Position numbers and translations under genes: made by a program. A stretch of DNA of 10,529 nucleotides from BM506 sp031581485. GTDB lineage: Bacteria; Desulfobacterota; Desulfobulbia; Desulfobulbales; SURF-16. The stretch is from assembly GCA_031581485.1 (NCBI GenBank), contig JAVLBA010000076.1:1-10529 (forward strand), read 5' to 3'. The notes beneath the pieces are model-generated. The model saw only the letters and a program-made list of their open reading frames with translations. It was not told the DNA's origin and ran no database searches. Below are positions 7,027 through 10,529 of the stretch, piece after piece. How positions within the stretch are numbered: position 1 is the stretch's first letter; each line of letters starts with the position of its first letter.

Positions 7027-7189
7027 TTTATGCCTGATCCTGAACAGAAATAGAACATAGCTTGCCTTTTAGTTGGCCTGAGCTGAAAAGCCGGGTGGCT
7101 GATCATTTTAAAGAAGAGGCGGACGGCTGAGGCCTTGATAACATATAGTTTGTGTATCTTGCTGATGTTGGGTATTTTGGAGGAGATTC

Positions 7190-7276
7190 ATGTTGTGTTG
7201 CTTGAGGGGGAATGCTATATTTTTCCATATCTTGCATAGGGGGCACATTGAAGGCGCAGTCTCTAAACTCTTTTAA
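7190..7276 (+). CDS. Possible 28-residue leader ORF overlapping the HD-GYP start
   Basis: GGAGGAG (7179-7185) lies at ideal spacing before ATG 7190, the best ribosome binding site in the region. The frame reads MLCCLRGNAIFF... for 28 codons to TAA at 7274-7276. It overlaps the beginning of the HD-GYP gene in another frame, where the downstream start signals are poorer. It may be a leader peptide that couples or controls translation of the phosphodiesterase. Alternatively, it marks the true start with a frameshift between it and the main frame. The peptide itself resembles nothing known to me. Confidence 0.35.
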   Translation: MLCCLRGNAIFFHILHRGHIEGAVSKLF

Positions 7277-8510
7277 ACAGAAATTTAATTATGACGGCCG
7301 GATTCTGGCAGGTCCCTATAGTCAGGCGTTGAAAAAACGGCTGGTCAAGGCCATGCATCATCTTGATGCCCTTGAACAGTTCGGCTCCCCTGTTATTCCT
7401 TATATAGCGGCTTGGCGACCAGATGACAATTATATCTGGTACGAGTATTGCGGCAAGCGTTTTCATGATTTGCTGGGCACGGCAACGTCCAAGCTGGCCG
7501 CGAGCTTTCGTGAACAGATTGTCAGCCGCTATCTCTATCGTTACCAGGGCAATCCCCTTGCCCTGGTCAAGGTTACCCGTGATAAAAAACAGCTGGATCG
7601 TCTGCGGCCCGGTCTGCGGCGCCTGGTCACGCGCGGCGGTGAATCCGAGGCGGTGTACAAGGTTGTGGTGGATGGCAAACCCCTTTGGTTGAAAGATCTG
7701 GCCAAGGTGGAGATCTTTGTGGAGGATAATATCATTCTCTCCTGGGGATCCCTTATTGATGTCAGCAGTGAGATGTGCCTGGAGGAGGCCCTGCAGGCGG
7801 CTCAGCAGGAGCTCAATGCCCACAAGGAAAATCTTGAAATCCTGGTGGGCAAGAGAACCCGCGCCTTGCACAAGAGCCAGTTGGATGTCTTGTCTCGCCT
7901 CACGCGAGCCCTGGCCTGCCGGGATGACGAGACCGGTCTGCACGGCAAGCGGCTGCGGGCATACAGTTCCATCATCGGCGCTGCCATGGGGCTTAATAAG
8001 GGGCTGCAGTGGGCCCTGAGTCAGGCCGTGCCCATGCATGATGTGGGCAAGGTGGGCATTGCCGATGCCATTCTTCTGAAGAAGGGGCGACTTACCTCCT
8101 CTGAATTTGACGTCATTAAAACGCATTGTCAGTTGGGTGCCGACCTCCTTCAGGGGGGAGATTCTAAACTGCTCCAGGTAGCCCGGGTGGTTGCCCTCAC
8201 CCATCATGAACGGTGGGACGGTTCCGGCTATCCCCACGGCCTGCAACGGCAACAGATTCCTTTGGCAGGCCGGATAACCGCACTCTGTGATGTCTTTGAT
8301 GCCCTCACCTCACCACGCTGTTATAAATCCACCTGGAGTTTTGATGACGCGGTGGATGAGATCGGCCGCATGCGTGATATCCATTTTGATCCACAAGTGG
8401 TGGACCTCTTCATGGCCAACCTGGCCAAAATCCGTCTTGTTACCAAAAAGAATGGCGAGGCCGAAAAGGCCGCCGGCCCAGGGCCCATCGGCTGCTCCGG
8501 CGGCAGCTGA
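7212..8510 (+). CDS. HD-GYP domain cyclic-di-GMP phosphodiesterase with N-terminal sensory region
   Basis: Up to 432 residues. Residues 25-185 form an N-terminal region with the look of a PAS-like sensor (IWYEYCGKRFHDLLG, then AVYKVVVDGKPLWLKD...). Residues 190-228 are a coiled coil (EEALQAAQQELNAHKENLEIL). The HD-GYP domain fills 225-410: RDDETGLH (237-244), MHDVGKVGIAD (275-285), H305, HHERWDGSGYP (331-341), CDVFDALTS (359-367) and HFDP (391-394). All metal-binding histidines and aspartates expected for hydrolysis of cyclic di-GMP are present, and GYP is intact. Two conserved positions differ, with cysteines at 359 and 370. No membrane segment is seen, so it is probably a soluble sensor enzyme. 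Start is uncertain: at ATG 7212 the AGGGGG is only one base away; TTG 7248 has AGGGGG (7238-7243) four bases upstream and gives 420 residues. A stop at 7203 excludes longer forms. The gene is divergent from ampG across about 185 bp. Confidence 0.92.
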   Translation: MLYFSISCIGGTLKAQSLNSFKQKFNYDGRILAGPYSQALKKRLVKAMHHLDALEQFGSPVIPYIAAWRPDDNYIWYEYCGKRFHDLLGTATSKLAASFREQIVSRYLYRYQGNPLALVKVTRDKKQLDRLRPGLRRLVTRGGESEAVYKVVVDGKPLWLKDLAKVEIFVEDNIILSWGSLIDVSSEMCLEEALQAAQQELNAHKENLEILVGKRTRALHKSQLDVLSRLTRALACRDDETGLHGKRLRAYSSIIGAAMGLNKGLQWALSQAVPMHDVGKVGIADAILLKKGRLTSSEFDVIKTHCQLGADLLQGGDSKLLQVARVVALTHHERWDGSGYPHGLQRQQIPLAGRITALCDVFDALTSPRCYKSTWSFDDAVDEIGRMRDIHFDPQVVDLFMANLAKIRLVTKKNGEAEKAAGPGPIGCSGGS

Positions 8511-8523
8511 AAAATATCCCTAT

Positions 8524-8663
8524 CAGCCCGTTGAAAAACTACTGCGCTTGCTGATGCAGCGTCAAAATTCGGCTCAAAATGCTCATTTACCACATGTAAA
8601 CTGCGCTTTTTCGCCTCATTTTTCCTTGCCTCAGCTGCGCTCGCTACCTTTTTCAACGGGCTG
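8524..8663. repeat. 140-bp palindromic repeat (MITE-like) between convergent genes
   Basis: Perfect 15-base terminal inverted repeats CAGCCCGTTGAAAAA (8524-8538) and TTTTTCAACGGGCTG (8649-8663) enclose an imperfect palindrome. Its centre is TTTAC-CACAT-GTAAA (8586-8600), exactly at the midpoint. No coding capacity is seen. The right end overlaps the last 10 codons and the stop of surE; the left end starts 13 bases after the HD-GYP stop. A shortened relative is at 79-160. Size, symmetry and dispersal suit a non-autonomous miniature element or a REP/IRU-like repeat. It could form a bidirectional terminator for the two convergent genes. Confidence 0.85.
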
Positions 8664-9470
8664 GTATGGCTGGTGATCTGCCGGGTCTGTGGCCGCACAG
8701 AGCCTCCTGATGTCGAGGCGGCTGATGCTGATCTGGCCCCGGGCCAGGACCGTTCCGTCTGAACCGGGAGAGGGGTCTTCAATATAGTGGGCCAGGGAGT
8801 GTTGAAATCGGCCGCCTCTCTCCTGAAAACATTGCTTAAGGCGGCTGTCGCCAATGGAGGTTTCCGTGATCGGCGCGCCAGGACCAGTTGTCTCCGGGAA
8901 ATTGACGTTCCAGGTGAGGGGCTGACGCAGGAATGGCTCTTTGCCCCTCAGGTAGGCCCACACCCTTTCTATGTTGCTTTTGATCCGGACTCTGAGGCCG
9001 GCCAGTTCCCGGCCGGAGACCTCCCCGGCCTTGACAGCGGCACCATGAGCAAGATCCGGGAAGTCTTGCGAGAAGGCCAGCCCTGGTCTGGGCGGCTCAG
9101 CCACATTGGCATGCAGACAGGCGCCAATGGTCGCCGAACTGAGGATAAAGCCGAGGCCGGTATTCTTGCCGCAATTTACCCCGGAAATGACCAGATCAGG
9201 CCACTCCCCGTCGGCAAAGAGATTGTGCATGGCCCAGTCCACGCAGTCAGCAGGGGTGCCGTCCACCAGGGTCACCTGGGCGCCGGCAATCTCGGTCACC
9301 CTGGGGTTTATGGAACCATGGCCACTCATGGCGTGGCTTTTCCAGCTTTGCTCAGAATCGGGGATGGCTATCTTGAGGAGATCAATGCCCGGCAGAGCGG
9401 CCACGGTCTCTATGGTAAAGGCCAGGAGGGGTGAGCCCGGGCCGTCATCGTTGGTGAGGAGAATTTTCAT
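8631..9470 (-). CDS. surE: SurE-family survival protein (5'/3'-nucleotidase)
   Basis: A 279-residue metal-dependent phosphohydrolase of the SurE family, which removes phosphate from nucleoside monophosphates. The start at 9470 is set by MKILLTNDDG (residues 1-10), where D8 and D9 bind metal; a longer frame adds 18 residues with no family match. EQS at 40-42 supplies the conserved serine, GTPADCV (71-77) and PDLVISGVN (91-99) are typical, and N99 is the expected ligand. The following loop is GFILSSATIGACLHA, where the family usually has YSGTVGAA, so the active-site rim is divergent. It is longer than the roughly 250-residue norm. The last ten residues (QPVEKGSERS) are encoded wholly by the repeat at 8524-8663. 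The ribosome binding site is weak (TTGAGAAA before ATG). It lies 92 bp downstream of ilvY on the same strand; co-transcription is possible but not shown. Confidence 0.9.
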   Translation of the reverse strand: MKILLTNDDGPGSPLLAFTIETVAALPGIDLLKIAIPDSEQSWKSHAMSGHGSINPRVTEIAGAQVTLVDGTPADCVDWAMHNLFADGEWPDLVISGVNCGKNTGLGFILSSATIGACLHANVAEPPRPGLAFSQDFPDLAHGAAVKAGEVSGRELAGLRVRIKSNIERVWAYLRGKEPFLRQPLTWNVNFPETTGPGAPITETSIGDSRLKQCFQERGGRFQHSLAHYIEDPSPGSDGTVLARGQISISRLDIRRLCAATDPADHQPYQPVEKGSERS

Positions 9471-9562
9471 TTTCTCAATATACCAGATCAAAACAGCCTG
9501 ACCCAAAAAGATGGGGCAGCCCACAAGAAGAGCATTTCGGGGAATGCGGGGGCAGGGCTTTT

Positions 9563-10468
9563 TTATGGTCTCAGCCGCGGCCCGTTTCCCTCTGTCTCCT
9601 GTGTGGCAATGGCCCAGAAGGCCTGGATCTTGGGGTGCGTCATCTTCTTTTTGGCGGTGCAGATGCCGATGGAGAAGGGGGTGAGCTGGGGCGTGACATC
9701 AAGGATGCGGATCTGATTCTGCAGGGGACTTTTTTCAATCACCAGTTGGGGAACCACCCCCACGCCGCAGCCCAGGCTGACCATGGCGATGATGGCCTCG
9801 TTGCCTGCTACCTGCGCGTAGATATTGGGAAGGACCTTTTTGTCGCTGAACCAGCGCTCAATCCGATCGCGACTGAGACCCTGCTCCGCCATAATCACCG
9901 GTGTCTTGGCCCAATCGATCTCCTGCCCCTTTCTGACAATGGTTTCCGGGAAGCTTTGGGGCGCAATGAAGACCAGGGGCGTTTCCAGCATCCGCAGGCA
10001 GGAGAGCCCTTTGGGTTGTTTTCTGGGGAGGGCGGCAATGGTGATGTCCACCTCGTTGTTTAAGAGCTTGGACAGGGCCTGGGCCGCGTCCCCGGTCTGC
10101 AGATTGATGTGCACCGAGGGGTGCTTCTGGCGGAATATGCCCAGGATGCCGGGCAAGATGCTGTAGGCGGCTGTCACCGAACAGTAGAGCGTGATTTCGC
10201 CCCCCAGGAGGTTGTCGCCGGCCAGTTGGTTTTGCAGTTCCTGCCAGCGGCCCATGGCCTCTTCGGCATATTTCTTGAGGATCTCGCCGGCCGGGGTCAG
10301 GGAAACGCTGCGGTTGTCGCGGATAAAGAGCTGTTCCCCCACCTCCGCCTCCAGGCGCTGTACGGTGCGGGTGAGGGCTGAGGCCGTTATATTGCAGGCC
10401 CGGCTGCTGCGGCCGAAATGTAATGTCTCGCTGAGATGGTGAAAAAGTCGGAGTTCTCTGATATCCAT
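9563..10468 (-). CDS. ilvY: IlvY, LysR-family regulator of ketol-acid reductoisomerase
   Basis: A 301-residue LysR-type regulator. Residues 1-60 are the winged helix-turn-helix (MDIRELRLFHHL, HFGRSSRA, RTVQRLE, LFIRDNRSVSLTPAGE). The rest is the co-inducer-binding domain. Close agreement with E. coli IlvY (297 residues) throughout identifies it: HFGRS, RDNR.V.LT.AGE, CSVTAAYS (96-103), HPSV.I...TGDAA, DQG/EQG..R.RIE.WF, and GCGV.V.P. IlvY normally binds acetolactate or acetohydroxybutyrate and activates ilvC, usually transcribed divergently. The start has GAGG six bases upstream. The region upstream of the gene runs off the window at 10529, so the expected ilvC partner cannot be seen here. 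Confidence 0.93.
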   Translation of the reverse strand: MDIRELRLFHHLSETLHFGRSSRACNITASALTRTVQRLEAEVGEQLFIRDNRSVSLTPAGEILKKYAEEAMGRWQELQNQLAGDNLLGGEITLYCSVTAAYSILPGILGIFRQKHPSVHINLQTGDAAQALSKLLNNEVDITIAALPRKQPKGLSCLRMLETPLVFIAPQSFPETIVRKGQEIDWAKTPVIMAEQGLSRDRIERWFSDKKVLPNIYAQVAGNEAIIAMVSLGCGVGVVPQLVIEKSPLQNQIRILDVTPQLTPFSIGICTAKKKMTHPKIQAFWAIATQETEGNGPRLRP

Positions 10469-10529
10469 TTTCTGCCTCTGCCTGCCATGGCCTTATACTG
10501 CCTAGTACTCCGTAAAACGTAAATGTACG
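10469..10529. promoter_or_regulatory. Upstream region of ilvY, possible promoter and operator
   Basis: On the reverse strand a TATAAG hexamer (10492-10497) lies about 24 bases upstream of the ilvY start, a plausible -10. Further upstream are two tandem TTTACGN units (about 10511-10524) bracketed by GTAC at each side, which could be part of a LysR-type operator. No well-spaced -35 is obvious. In enterobacteria the IlvY operators lie in the ilvY-ilvC gap; equivalence here is inference and the region is cut by the window end. Confidence 0.3.

Noticed and set aside
7135..7160. TTGATA and TATCTT as a promoter for the HD-GYP gene
   Set aside because: The spacing is 14 bp, too short for a normal sigma-70 promoter, and no better pair was found.
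7263..8252. 329-codon reverse frame opposite the HD-GYP gene
   Set aside because: It is antisense to a gene with full HD-GYP motifs. It has no family signature and arises from codon bias on the coding strand.
9518..9564. Possible terminator between ilvY and surE
   Set aside because: AGCCC/GGGCT arms with an inner GCATT/AATGC pairing exist, but the T-run directly abutting the stem is on the + strand, where no gene ends. In the ilvY direction the U-run is separated from the stem by several bases.

Overview
The window reads as a stretch of a Gram-negative chromosome with seven confidently coding genes, one probable gene, and several short repeat families. Two genes imply a Gram-negative cell: an AmpG-type muropeptide permease (inner membrane) and a signal-peptide-bearing DUF4139 protein. 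An HD-GYP protein, SurE and IlvY complete a generic proteobacterial or Desulfobacterota-like repertoire. The lineage is an inference. The dispersed palindromic repeats (79-160, 8524-8663) and the GGAATTCCGG-type motifs resemble repeats I associate with Desulfobulbales-like genomes, but I could not run a search.

Layout, left to right. 1-239 is non-coding and holds a 10-bp tandem duplication and a short copy of a palindromic repeat. 240-1730 (-) and 1872-2837 (+) are divergent genes for two zinc metallopeptidases: an M17-family aminopeptidase and a Peptidase_Mx-type putative zinc peptidase. 2838-3133 is a dense non-coding segment with a GGAATTCCGG motif, a hairpin terminator and four phased TGTCCG repeats. 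3134-4564 (+) is a secreted DUF4139 protein, visibly more AT-rich than its left neighbours. 4565-4872 is non-coding, with a second GGAATTCCGG motif and a 28-bp-period tandem repeat. 4873-5598 (+) is an orphan protein that looks like an ADP-ribosyltransferase-fold enzyme, followed by a strong terminator. 5728-7026 (-) is AmpG, divergent from 7212-8510 (+), an HD-GYP cyclic-di-GMP phosphodiesterase with an unusual translation start region. 8524-8663 is a 140-bp palindromic repeat filling the convergent gap before surE (8631-9470, -). ilvY (9563-10468, -) lies upstream of surE on the same strand, and the window ends 61 bases beyond its start codon.

Functional picture: the right half (ampG, HD-GYP, surE, ilvY) looks like ordinary housekeeping or regulatory chromosome. 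The centre (about 2.87-5.7 kb) looks accessory: two matching motif remnants flank the DUF4139 gene, repeats are concentrated there, and the ART-like gene has no obvious partner. The genes do not form one pathway. I found no tRNA, rRNA, CRISPR array, intact transposase or integrase.
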